A stretch of 64,000 bases of DNA from Microbispora oryzae (GTDB taxonomy: Bacteria; Actinomycetota; Actinomycetes; Streptosporangiales; Streptosporangiaceae): contig NZ_JAFCNB010000008.1 of the NCBI RefSeq assembly GCF_017896165.1, positions 245,848-309,847 on the forward strand, read 5' to 3'. The position numbers were made by a program, and so were the translations under genes. A model generated the notes under the pieces. That model was not told the origin of the DNA. It did not search any database and saw nothing but the letters and a program-made list of their open reading frames with translations. Below, piece after piece: positions 51,734 through 61,343 of this stretch (position 1 is the first letter of the stretch; every line of letters starts with the position of its first letter).

Positions 51734-53431
51734 CTAGGCTTCCTTGATCGCGATGGACAGCGGGTCGAGCTCGCCGAACGGCGTAACCTTCACACCCGTC
51801 ACCCACTTGGAGGTGCCGGCCTGCAGCCCGTAATACCACAGCGGAATCGCGGGCATGTCCTGCGCCAGCATAGTCTCGGCGGCCTGGTAGTTGGCGATGG
51901 CCTGCTGCGGGTCGGTCGAGGTGTCGGCCTCGTGCAGCTTCTCGTCAACCGCCTTGTTGCTGTACGCCGCGTCGTTCGAGGAGGCGCCCGTCTTGTACTG
52001 CGGGTTCAGGAAGTCCTCGATGTGCGGGTAGTCCATCTGCCAGCCCGTACGGAAAAGACCCTTGATCTTGTGCTGGACGATGGTGTCACGGAACTCGGCG
52101 AACGTCGGGATCGCCTTGCCGACGACCGTGAACCCGGCGTCGGGGCCGAAGGCCTGGTTGATGCTGTTGGCCGTGGCGTCCACCCACTCCTTGTGCGCGG
52201 AGTCGCCGTTGTACCAGATCGGGAATTCCTTCGGCGGGGTGTAGCCCGCGGCCTTCGCCTTGGCCAGGAAGTCCTTGGCCCGGGTCGGGTCGTAGTTGCA
52301 CAGGTCGCCGCAGGTGCCTTCCTTGTAGCCCTCGACGATCGGGGCCGTCCAGGCGGCGATCGGCGAGCGGCCGCCGTTGAAGATCTTCTCGGTGATCGTC
52401 TTCCGGTCGATCGCCAGCGAGATCGCCTTACGGAAGTCGGCGTTGCCGCCGAACTCCTTGTCGTACAGCGGGAAGGTGATCGTCTGGACGGTGCCCTGCT
52501 TGCCCTCGATGGCGCGGTCGCCGAGGTCGCCCTTCCACTTGTCGCCGGCGAGCGCCGACGGCGGGATCAGCTCGGTGAAGTCGAGGTTGTTGGCCAGCAG
52601 GTCGGCGTAGGCCGCGTCGTCGTCCTTGTACATCTTGTAGACGATCTGCTTGACCTTGGGCTTCTCGGTGCCCGCGTAGTCGGGGTTCGCGGCCACGATG
52701 ATCTGCGAGTTGTGGTCCCACTTCACGAACTTGAAGGGGCCGTTGGTCACGGGGTTGGACGCGAACGCCTTGGGGTCCTTGAAGAAGGACTCGGGCAGCG
52801 GAGCGAACGTGACGTAGCCCAGCTTGGTGCGGAACACCGCGACGGGCGAGTTCAGGGTGACCTTGAAGGTCAGGTCGTCCACGACCTCGAGACCGGACAG
52901 CTTGTCGGTCTCGGGCTGCGGAGCCTGCTTCGGGCCCTCGGGGCCGTCGGGGTCAGCCGTGTTGACCTTGTCGAAGCCCTTGATGTCGGCGAACCACGAG
53001 GAGCCGATCTGGCCGTTCGGCGAGTACGCGGTGTAGTTCCACGCGTCGACGTAGTTCTTCGCCGTGATCGGGGAACCGTCGGTCCACTTCAGGCCGGGCT
53101 TGAGCTTGATCGTCCAGACCTTGTTGTCGGTCGTCTCGATCGAGGCGGCCTCGTCCAGCTCCGGCGCCGCGGTGTCGGAGTTGAACTTGACGAGCTTGCT
53201 GTACACGAAGTCGTTGATCGTGCCACCGCAGGTCTCGTTGATGTTGCCGGGGACAAAGCCGGTCTGGGGCTCACAACCGCGGATGTAAACGGTCCCGGAG
53301 GCGGCGCGAGGGTTGTCGCTGCCACCTCCGCTGCCGCCGCTCGAGCCGCCGCTTCCCCCGCCGCACGCGGCGACCCCGAGCGCAAGTAGCGCGGTGCCGG
53401 CGGCGATCTTCGCGCCCTTAGTCACGCGCAT
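51734..53431 (-). CDS. Peptide-binding lipoprotein of the ABC importer (SBP family 5)
   Basis: A 565-residue solute-binding lipoprotein, first gene of the operon. A type II signal peptide (KGAKIAAGTALLALGVAAC) ends in a lipobox whose Cys is followed by a Gly/Ser-rich linker, so it is anchored to the outer face of the membrane. The family-5 signature region is ASIETTDNKVWTIKLKPGLK and WTDGSPITAKNYVDAWNY. The ligand specificity (oligopeptides by default) is not certain. GAGGGAGGA precedes the ATG. Confidence 0.94.
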   Translation of the reverse strand: MRVTKGAKIAAGTALLALGVAACGGGSGGSSGGSGGGSDNPRAASGTVYIRGCEPQTGFVPGNINETCGGTINDFVYSKLVKFNSDTAAPELDEAASIETTDNKVWTIKLKPGLKWTDGSPITAKNYVDAWNYTAYSPNGQIGSSWFADIKGFDKVNTADPDGPEGPKQAPQPETDKLSGLEVVDDLTFKVTLNSPVAVFRTKLGYVTFAPLPESFFKDPKAFASNPVTNGPFKFVKWDHNSQIIVAANPDYAGTEKPKVKQIVYKMYKDDDAAYADLLANNLDFTELIPPSALAGDKWKGDLGDRAIEGKQGTVQTITFPLYDKEFGGNADFRKAISLAIDRKTITEKIFNGGRSPIAAWTAPIVEGYKEGTCGDLCNYDPTRAKDFLAKAKAAGYTPPKEFPIWYNGDSAHKEWVDATANSINQAFGPDAGFTVVGKAIPTFAEFRDTIVQHKIKGLFRTGWQMDYPHIEDFLNPQYKTGASSNDAAYSNKAVDEKLHEADTSTDPQQAIANYQAAETMLAQDMPAIPLWYYGLQAGTSKWVTGVKVTPFGELDPLSIAIKEA

Positions 53432-53814
53432 AGTGGAATGGTCCTCCCTCTAAGGATGGGCGTTCGCGCTGGTCGACCCCCCGTTTTTCGGGTCACGGTC
53501 AAACCAGCTGACGTCCTGCCAGTCGTCCGCGAGCATCCCTTACGGGACGCACCAGAGGTGTCTCTGGCGCGTTGCAGTTCGGTCACACGCGCGTCAGTAG
53601 GGCGTCACACCGCATTCCAGCGAGGTGATCCCAAACTACCCTGGACAGTGCGAAAACTCCTATAAATGTACATCTAGCCTTAGGTCATACCTTCTTGACC
53701 CCTACTTGACCTTCGAACCCGTGCCGCAGTCCCCATACCAGGACGCCGTGGGCTACCTTTGACCAAGTCGAAGCCACGCCCGGTGCGACAGCCGTCTCAC
53801 CGACCTCCATCCAA
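53432..53814. other. Divergent upstream region of the peptide importer and the exporter genes
   Basis: A gap of about 380 nt. The AT-rich stretch around 53660-53690 (TATAAATGTACATC on the plus strand) is the likely promoter area for the binding-protein operon on the minus strand, giving a leader of about 200 nt. Two TTGACC hexamers near 53694-53710 (plus strand) might be -35 elements. I see no gene. Confidence 0.4.
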
Positions 53815-53820
53815 TAGAGT
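53815..53820 (+). promoter_or_regulatory. -10 element for a leaderless transcript
   Basis: TAGAGT ends exactly 7 nt before ATG 53828 of the exporter permease, fixing that start over the upstream in-frame codon at 53759. Confidence 0.6.
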
Positions 53821-53827
53821 CCATGCC

Positions 53828-54733
53828 ATGAGCCAGCCGGAATCCGCGCTCGCGGACGCCCAGGCGGGCGGCCGAGCCCCGGAGTCGCTGGCCGCGCTCG
53901 CCCAGCGTTACGGGCTGCGACGCGCCATCGCACGCCCCAGCATGCCCGCCTACCTGCGCCAACTGTGGGACCGGCGGCACTTCATCCTGACGTACGCGAC
54001 GTCGAGAAACGTCTCCAAGTATTCCGAGTCCGCTCTCGGACAGCTGTGGCAGGTGCTGACCCCCCTGCTCAACGCAGCGGTCTACTGGCTGATGTTCGGC
54101 ATCATCCTCGACCAGCACAAAGGCATCGACAACTATCCGGCGTTCCTCATAACGGGTGTGATGGTCTTCACATTCACCCAGCGGACGGTGACCGGCGGCG
54201 CCAAGTCGATCTCCTCCAACCTGTCGCTCATCCGCGCGCTCCACTTTCCCCGGGCCTCGCTCCCGCTGGCGTACGCCATGCAGGAGCTGCAGCAGCTCGG
54301 CTGGTCGATGGGCGTGCTGCTCGCGCTGATCCTGGTGACCGGCGAGACCCCGACCCTGCTGTGGGTCCTCGTCCCCCTCTCGCTGCTGATGCAGTTGGTC
54401 TTCAACCTCGGCGTGAGCCTCTTCATGGCCCGCGTCGGCGCGTTCGCCCGGGACGTCAACCAGCTCCTGCCGTTCATCCTGCGCACGTGGCTCTACGCCT
54501 CGGGCGTGTTCTACATGATCAGCGACAAGACCAAGCACCTGCCGGACATCCTGCGGTGGGCCCTGGAGTTCAACCCGGCGGCGGCGTACATCGAGTTCAT
54601 GCGGGACCTGCTCATCTACGACCGGTTCCCCGAGCGGTGGGCCTGGACGACCTGCATCTTCTGGGCGGTGTTCGCCCTGATCGCCGGCTTCTGGTATTTC
54701 TGGCGCGCCGAGGAGAGGTACGGCCGTGGCTGA
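53828..54733 (+). CDS. ABC-2 type polysaccharide/teichoic acid export permease (Wzm/TagG-like)
   Basis: A 301-residue membrane permease of the ABC-2 class that exports undecaprenyl-linked surface glycans. A cytoplasmic N-terminus (about 55 residues) contains the amphipathic gate-helix-like segment RQLWDRRHFILTYATSRNVS. About six helices follow, ending in FWYFWRAEERYGRG. ALGQLWQVLTPLLNAAVYWL is characteristic. It overlaps the ATPase gene by 8 nt. There are no glycosyltransferase genes here, so the exported polymer is unknown. Confidence 0.93.
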   Translation: MSQPESALADAQAGGRAPESLAALAQRYGLRRAIARPSMPAYLRQLWDRRHFILTYATSRNVSKYSESALGQLWQVLTPLLNAAVYWLMFGIILDQHKGIDNYPAFLITGVMVFTFTQRTVTGGAKSISSNLSLIRALHFPRASLPLAYAMQELQQLGWSMGVLLALILVTGETPTLLWVLVPLSLLMQLVFNLGVSLFMARVGAFARDVNQLLPFILRTWLYASGVFYMISDKTKHLPDILRWALEFNPAAAYIEFMRDLLIYDRFPERWAWTTCIFWAVFALIAGFWYFWRAEERYGRG

Positions 54734-55526
54734 GCTGACCGAGGAGCAGTCCCAGGTGGCCCAGGAGGAAGACAGTGAGATCGGATCCCCGACCGTCATC
54801 GTCGACGACCTCCACATCGTCTACAAGGTCTACGGCGCGGCCAGCGAGTCCGAGAAGGGCAACGCCGCCAACGCCCTGATGCGGGTTCTCCGCCGCCAGG
54901 GACGTCCCCAGATGAAGGAGGTCCACGCCGTCAAGGGCGTGTCCTTCGTCGCGCGGCACGGCGAGGCCATCGGCATCATCGGCCGCAACGGCTCCGGCAA
55001 GTCGACCCTGCTGCGCGCCATCGCGGGTCTCCTTCCCCCGCACAAGGGCGCGGTCTACACCGACGGCCAGCCGTCGCTCCTCGGCGTCAACGCGGCGCTG
55101 ATGAAGGAGCTCACCGGCGAGCGCAACATCGTGCTGGGCTGCTACGCCATGGGCATGTCGCCGGCCGAGGTCCAGGCGAAGTACGACGAGATCGTCGACT
55201 TCTCCGGCATCGGGGAGTTCGTGCAGTTCCCCATGTCGACCTACTCCTCCGGCATGGGCGCCCGTCTGCGTTTCGCGATCTCCTCCGCCAAGACCCACGA
55301 CGTGCTGCTGATCGACGAGGCGCTGGCCACCGGCGACCGCGACTTCAAGCGCAAGAGCCAGGAACGCATCATGCAGATGCGCGAATCCGCAGGCACCGTC
55401 TTCCTGGTCGCCCACAACCTCGACGTGATCGAGGAGACCTGCAACCGGGTCATCTGGCTGCACAAGGGCAAGATCAAGATGGAGGGCGACCCGCAGGAGG
55501 TCCTGGAGGCCTACAACAAGGCATGA
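54726..55526 (+). CDS. ABC polysaccharide/teichoic acid export ATPase (Wzt/TagH-like)
   Basis: A 266-residue ATPase partner of the preceding permease. Walker A is GRNGSGKSTLLRAIAG. The family trait QPSLLGVNAALMKELTGERN follows it. The signature is YSSGMGARLRFA, Walker B VLLIDEALATGD, and the switch AHNLDVIEE. It lacks the C-terminal carbohydrate-binding domain of long Wzt proteins, so it is the short TagH-like form. The first 30 residues are acidic (LTEEQSQVAQEEDSE), an addition to the usual fold. GTG start, with 8-nt overlap. Confidence 0.94.
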   Translation: MAELTEEQSQVAQEEDSEIGSPTVIVDDLHIVYKVYGAASESEKGNAANALMRVLRRQGRPQMKEVHAVKGVSFVARHGEAIGIIGRNGSGKSTLLRAIAGLLPPHKGAVYTDGQPSLLGVNAALMKELTGERNIVLGCYAMGMSPAEVQAKYDEIVDFSGIGEFVQFPMSTYSSGMGARLRFAISSAKTHDVLLIDEALATGDRDFKRKSQERIMQMRESAGTVFLVAHNLDVIEETCNRVIWLHKGKIKMEGDPQEVLEAYNKA

Positions 55527-55548
55527 CCCACGATCGGGAGGACAGAAC

Positions 55549-56085
55549 ATGCGCACGCCGCCACCGATTCCGTACGACCATCTGCCCGCGGTTCCGCCGC
55601 TGACGGTCGAGAGCGACGACGTCCGCGACGGCGAGCGCAAGCCCGACGACCACGTGTTCGACGACTGGGGCATGACCGGGCGGAACCTCTCCCCGCACCT
55701 GCGGTGGTCGGGCGCCCCCGAGGGCACCAGGAGCTACGCGGTCACCTGCTACGACCCGGACGCCCCCACCGGAAGCGGCTTCTGGCACTGGGTGCTGTTC
55801 GACATCCCGGCCGACGTCACCGAGCTGCCCACGGGGGCCGGATCGGCCCCCGACTTCAAGGGCCTGCCCGAGGGCGCCCAGCACGCCCGCAACGACTTCG
55901 GGAACAAGAGATACGACGGAGCCGCCCCGCCGCCCGGATTCCCGCACCGTTATCTCTTCGCGGTGCACGCCCTCGGCGTCGAGAAGCTGGGCCTGGACGG
56001 CGACGCACCGCCGGCCGTGGTCGGCTTCAACGTCACCGCCAACACACTCGCCCGCGGCTACATCGCTCCGGTGTACGAAACCTGA
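55549..56085 (+). CDS. YbhB/YbcL-type PEBP-family protein
   Basis: A 178-residue phosphatidylethanolamine-binding/Raf-kinase-inhibitor-like protein. It has the conserved ligand-site segments NLSPHLRWSGAPEGTRSYAV with CYDPDAPT, GFWHWVLFDIPAD, and the GYGGAAPPPG-like KRYDGAAPPPGFPHRYLFAV. No signal peptide is present. The bacterial role is unclear. It follows the exporter ATPase by 22 nt with GGGAGGA before the ATG, so it is probably cotranscribed. Confidence 0.93.
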   Translation: MRTPPPIPYDHLPAVPPLTVESDDVRDGERKPDDHVFDDWGMTGRNLSPHLRWSGAPEGTRSYAVTCYDPDAPTGSGFWHWVLFDIPADVTELPTGAGSAPDFKGLPEGAQHARNDFGNKRYDGAAPPPGFPHRYLFAVHALGVEKLGLDGDAPPAVVGFNVTANTLARGYIAPVYET

Positions 56086-56146
56086 TACCACCGAGCCCGC
56101 CCTGCCACTATGCTTCGAACAGAGATTCGACACAGGGAGGGGCGGG

Positions 56147-56347
56147 ATGAGCGACCTGGCGACGGCGATCGACAACCTGGCCGCCGAAGATCCCTCGGAG
56201 CTGCCGCTCGGGACCATCACCGAGCAGCTCATGGACCTGCACTGGCAGATGGCCCGGCTGCAGGCCCAGATAGCCAGGCGCACACACCTGCGCACCGCGG
56301 CGTCCCGGGTGAGAAAACCCCCTGTCGCCGTGAACACAACGAACTGA
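56147..56347 (+). CDS. Small conserved hypothetical protein (66 aa)
   Basis: A 66-residue soluble protein with a central helix (LGTITEQLMDLHWQMARLQA) and a basic, unstructured C-terminus. A strong GGGAGGGG ribosome site lies 5-12 nt before the ATG, and a terminator begins right at the stop codon. The function is unknown. Confidence 0.7.
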   Translation: MSDLATAIDNLAAEDPSELPLGTITEQLMDLHWQMARLQAQIARRTHLRTAASRVRKPPVAVNTTN

Positions 56348-56378
56348 CGGCCGGCGCCCTCGACGGGGCGCCGGCCGT
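56347..56378. terminator. Bidirectional terminator
   Basis: A perfect 13-bp stem (56347-56359 with 56366-56378) and a 6-nt loop lie between the small hypothetical gene and the convergent Ala-rich secreted protein gene. Confidence 0.85.
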
Positions 56379-56416
56379 TCAGCGTCTTCACGTGGTGTCC
56401 ACGTCAGCTCCGGGGG

Positions 56417-57388
56417 TCAGCTCCCGGAGCCGGGAGCGCTCGCGCTCCTGGGGGCGAGGCCGGAGACCGTGGAGGGGAGGCTGGAGGTGACGCTCGACGC
56501 GTTGGCGTCGGCCGTGGCCGTCGAGGAGCTGGCGGTCTGGGCGGTCTGGCTGCCGGTCTGGGTCGCCGTGGTGACAGGACCAGACGCGGTGTTCGCGGCC
56601 GCGTCGGCCGCGCCGTGGACGCCCGCGTTCGCGTGGGCGGTGACGTCGGCCGCGGCGGTGACGGCCGCGGTGGCCGCCCCGTTGGCCGGAGTGTCGCAGG
56701 GCATCAGCGCGAGCAGGCCGCCGGCGCTGCTGCCCGTCGCCGCGACGGCGCCGTTCAGGTTGAGCAGCGCCCTGATGCGGGCGGTGAGGCCGAGACTCGC
56801 GTGCGCCGTGGCCCCCACCGCGGCGACGGCCGTCGCGGCCGCCTGCGCGGTGCTCGCCGCCTGACCGCTCGCGACGACGACCGGTGCGCCGGCCTGGGCG
56901 GCGGCGCCCGCGACGGCGTTCGCCTTGGCGCCGACGACGGCGTTCACGTTCGCGTTGACGTTCGCGGCGGCGACGAGGACGGCGCGGAGGTGCGCCTCCA
57001 GCCTGGCCACCACGTTCGCGCTGATGGTGGCGTTCGCCCTGGCGACGATGTCCGCGGCCAGGTCGGCGGCCGCGGCCAGCTGGACGTTGGCGTTCGCGGA
57101 GAGGTTCGCGGTCGTGGTGCCGGCGAGGTTGGCGACGGCGACGAGATCGGCCCTGAGGTCGGCGGTCAGGTTCACCGCCAGCCCGACGACGGCGGCCGCC
57201 TGCGCGTCGGCTCCGGCCGTGGCCCCCGCCACCGCGCCCGCCTGCAGATCGGCCAGAAGGTTGGCCACCGCCACGACCCTGCTGTCGGTGCACGCCTGGG
57301 CGCACACGTCGGCCTGAGCGGGCACGGCGAACATACCGGCGATGCCGATCGCGACGGCGACGACGGCTGTCCTAACCACTCGTTTCAT
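56417..57388 (-). CDS. Ala-rich secreted low-complexity protein (323 aa)
   Basis: An exported protein with a clean signal peptide (KRVVRTAVVAVAIGIAGMFA, cleavage near VPAQADV). The mature chain is dominated by Ala, Val, Asn and Thr in short irregular repeats (NLTADLRADLVAVANLAG; NANVQLAAAADLAADIVA; NVNANVNAVVGAKANAVAGA), which read as long amphipathic helices or beta-stacks. Three Cys occur: two in DVCAQACTDS and one in ALMPCDTP. The last 80 residues are Ser/Thr/Ala-rich and disordered. There is no anchor or sortase motif and no recognised family. It could be a surface or aerial-structure protein or an antifreeze-like polymer; I cannot decide. Confidence 0.75.
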   Translation of the reverse strand: MKRVVRTAVVAVAIGIAGMFAVPAQADVCAQACTDSRVVAVANLLADLQAGAVAGATAGADAQAAAVVGLAVNLTADLRADLVAVANLAGTTTANLSANANVQLAAAADLAADIVARANATISANVVARLEAHLRAVLVAAANVNANVNAVVGAKANAVAGAAAQAGAPVVVASGQAASTAQAAATAVAAVGATAHASLGLTARIRALLNLNGAVAATGSSAGGLLALMPCDTPANGAATAAVTAAADVTAHANAGVHGAADAAANTASGPVTTATQTGSQTAQTASSSTATADANASSVTSSLPSTVSGLAPRSASAPGSGS

Positions 57389-57766
57389 TAACTTGCCCCC
57401 GGTTCATATTCCTTTTCACGAGAGTGGGAATGACGAACCCAAGAACCCCCGTGCGTCGGACGCATGCGCCGACAAAGACGACGGCATTTCTATCACCCCT
57501 TTGCCAGGCCCGATTGCCCGTCAGGGCCGGGCAACCCGACACTCAGGGATCGGGAAAGTCCGGATATCAGGCGCTGCAGCGCCACCCAGCGGTCACCCCA
57601 CACCCCCTGCCGGAGAAAGGCACGGTAAACATGACGCCAGGTCGCGCCCGAGATTTTTCCGCTCGCTTTTAGCAACGCGCCGCCGAGGAGAACCCACCGG
57701 CCGCGCGCGGCGGGGGCGCCACCTCCGGCGGCCGCCCCACCCTTTCGCGACATATCGCATTCGGGC
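57389..57766. other. Divergent upstream region without a gene
   Basis: About 380 nt between the Ala-rich secreted protein gene and the DUF1707 gene. The minus-strand GGGGGCAAG just before the secreted-protein ATG is a weak ribosome site. No RNA gene, operator or credible small gene was seen. Confidence 0.4.
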
Positions 57767-57772
57767 TACCCT
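57767..57772 (+). promoter_or_regulatory. -10 element for a leaderless transcript
   Basis: TACCCT ends 6 nt before GTG 57779 of the DUF1707 gene. Confidence 0.5.
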
Positions 57773-57778
57773 GTCGGG

Positions 57779-58375
57779 GTGACTTCCCTCACGCCTTACG
57801 AGGGCGACGACCCCACCCAGCGCGCCTCCGACGCCGACCGCGACAACATCGCGGCGGTTCTCAGCGAGGCGCTGGCGACCGGCAGGCTGACCAGCGCCGA
57901 GCACGCGGACAGGCTCGACGCGACCTACTCCGCCGTGACACTCGGCGACCTGGTCCCCCTGGTCAAGGACCTGCCGGCGGTGAGCCGCCCCGCGTCCGTG
58001 CCGAGCATGGAGCGGCACCGGGTCGCGGCCGTCTTCAGCAAGATCATACGTAGGGGCCGCTGGGTCGTCGGGCGGCACACCGAGCTCAACTCCACGTTCG
58101 GAGCTCTGATCGTCGATCTGAGCGACGCCGTCCTTCCCGGCCGGGAGGTCACGCTCGAACTGAACGCCTTCTGCGGCAAGCTCATCGTGATGGTGCCGCC
58201 GTCGGTCAGGGTCGTCGACGAGGGCAGCGCCCTGTTCGCCAAGCGGTCAGTGACCGGCGGCAGTGACGGCGACGGCGCGACCGTCCGCATCACCGGGACG
58301 GCCCGTTTCAGCAAGGTCGTGGTCCACCGCGGAGACATCCCCGGGGGATTCGTCCACGGGCACATCGTCATCTGA
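57779..58375 (+). CDS. DUF1707 (SHOCT-like) plus LiaF-like domain protein
   Basis: A 198-residue protein. Residues 15-65 are the DUF1707 module (RASDADRDNIAAVLSEALAT then GRLTSAEHADRLDATYSA), related to short SHOCT oligomerisation domains. Residues 95-198 are a repeated beta-strand domain like the LiaF C-terminal region (ELNSTFGALIVDLSDAVLPG; LELNAFCGKLIVMVPPSVRV). There is no membrane helix, unlike many relatives. It probably takes part in envelope-stress signalling by family association; direct evidence is lacking. Leaderless GTG start. Confidence 0.88.
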   Translation: MTSLTPYEGDDPTQRASDADRDNIAAVLSEALATGRLTSAEHADRLDATYSAVTLGDLVPLVKDLPAVSRPASVPSMERHRVAAVFSKIIRRGRWVVGRHTELNSTFGALIVDLSDAVLPGREVTLELNAFCGKLIVMVPPSVRVVDEGSALFAKRSVTGGSDGDGATVRITGTARFSKVVVHRGDIPGGFVHGHIVI

Positions 58376-58413
58376 CCGCAGCCGCCCTGGCGTGAGCTGC
58401 GGTGGACACGACC

Positions 58414-58419
58414 TAGTAT
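58414..58419 (+). promoter_or_regulatory. -10 element of plsX
   Basis: TAGTAT ends 6 nt before ATG 58426, predicting a leaderless plsX message. Confidence 0.55.
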
Positions 58420-58425
58420 TCGGCC

Positions 58426-59454
58426 ATGCAACCCGGCGGCCGTGCGCTGCCTGTGGCGCTCGACGCCATGGGCGGTGACAACGCGCCCGCCGAGATCGTG
58501 GCGGGAGCCGTACAGGCGGTCAGAGAACGAGGCGTGCCCGTCGTCCTGGTCGGGCAGCCACGGGTGTTGCAGCAGGCACTCGCCGCTCACGACGCGGGAG
58601 CTGAGATCCCCATCGTGCGGGCCGAGGAGGCGCTCGCCATGGACGAGGGCGCGCTGGCCAGCCTGCGCCGGCCGAAGTCGAGCATCGCCGTGGCCTGCCA
58701 TCTCGTCCGGCGCGGCGACGCGGCCGCCGTGGTTTCCGCCGGTTCCACCGCCGGAGCCGTCACCACCGGGCGGCTGCGCCTGCGCGCCCAGCAGGGAGTG
58801 CTGCGCCCCGCGATCGCGGTGACCCTCCCCACCCGGCCCCGGCCCACGGTGCTGCTGGACGCGGGGGCGACGGCCGACGCCAAGCCGGAGATGCTCGTGC
58901 AGTTCGCCCATCTGGGCATCGCGTACGCCGAGGTGGGGCTGGGCATCGCGCAGCCCCGGGTGGGGCTGCTGACGATCGGATCCGAGGCGGAGAAGGGCAA
59001 CAAGGTGGCCAAGCGGGCCCACGAGCTCATCGCCGCGGCCCCCGGCATCGACTTCGCCGGAAACGTCGAGGGCCACGACCTCCTCACCGGGAAGGTCGAC
59101 GTCGTGGTCTCCGACGGTTTCACCGGAAACGTCGCCCTCAAGACCCTGGAGGGCACCGTCCGCTACACCTTCGGGCAGTTCAGGGAGGCCATCGGCGAGA
59201 GCCCGCTCGCACGGCTCGGCGGGCTGCTGCAGCGCGGCCGCCTGCGGGAACTGGCCGACCGGCTCGACCCCGAGGCGTACGGCGGGGCCGTGCTGCTCGG
59301 CCTCACCGGGACGCTGGTGATCGCGCACGGCTCGTCGCACGCCCGCGGGATCGCGGCGGCCTGCGATCTGGCCGCCCGCCTGTCGGCGCAGGGAATCGTG
59401 GCCAGGATCGGCGACCGGATCGCCGCTGCGCCGAAATCGCATCGCCTGTGGTGA
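58426..59454 (+). CDS. plsX: Phosphate acyltransferase PlsX
   Basis: A 342-residue enzyme that converts acyl-ACP and phosphate into acyl-phosphate, the donor for glycerol-3-phosphate acylation by PlsY in phospholipid synthesis. Typical segments are VALDAMGGDNAPAEIVAGAV, VSAGSTAGAVTTGRLRL, RPTVLLDAGATADAKPEML and DVVVSDGFTGNVALKTLEG. The length is normal. No fatty acid synthesis genes are adjacent; it sits alone between DUF1707 and argS, each with its own promoter. Confidence 0.95.
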   Translation: MQPGGRALPVALDAMGGDNAPAEIVAGAVQAVRERGVPVVLVGQPRVLQQALAAHDAGAEIPIVRAEEALAMDEGALASLRRPKSSIAVACHLVRRGDAAAVVSAGSTAGAVTTGRLRLRAQQGVLRPAIAVTLPTRPRPTVLLDAGATADAKPEMLVQFAHLGIAYAEVGLGIAQPRVGLLTIGSEAEKGNKVAKRAHELIAAAPGIDFAGNVEGHDLLTGKVDVVVSDGFTGNVALKTLEGTVRYTFGQFREAIGESPLARLGGLLQRGRLRELADRLDPEAYGGAVLLGLTGTLVIAHGSSHARGIAAACDLAARLSAQGIVARIGDRIAAAPKSHRLW

Positions 59455-59509
59455 CGTTCGTGGATCTGTCGTGACGTTTTACCGAACGGCAGGCAGATGC
59501 GGCCGCCGA

Positions 59510-59515
59510 TAAGCT
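59510..59515 (+). promoter_or_regulatory. -10 element of argS
   Basis: TAAGCT ends 6 nt before ATG 59522, predicting a leaderless argS message. Confidence 0.55.
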
Positions 59516-59521
59516 TGGCGC

Positions 59522-61243
<1,722 letters not shown>

Positions 61244-61246
61244 GCG

Positions 61247-61284
61247 GGTCCCGACCGGCGCGCCTGCGCCGCCCGGGCGGGACC
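61247..61284 (+). terminator. Terminator of argS
   Basis: A 7-bp stem GGTCCCG (61247-61253) with CGGGACC (61278-61284), with a GC-rich interior that can fold further, starts 4 nt after the argS stop. A TAGGCT -10 for the next gene follows at 61292-61297. Confidence 0.65.
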
Positions 61285-61343
61285 AAGCCCCTAGGCTGGC
61301 GCGGTCAAGGGAGTGCCAGCCGATCCCTCGGGGAGCGTTCCGC

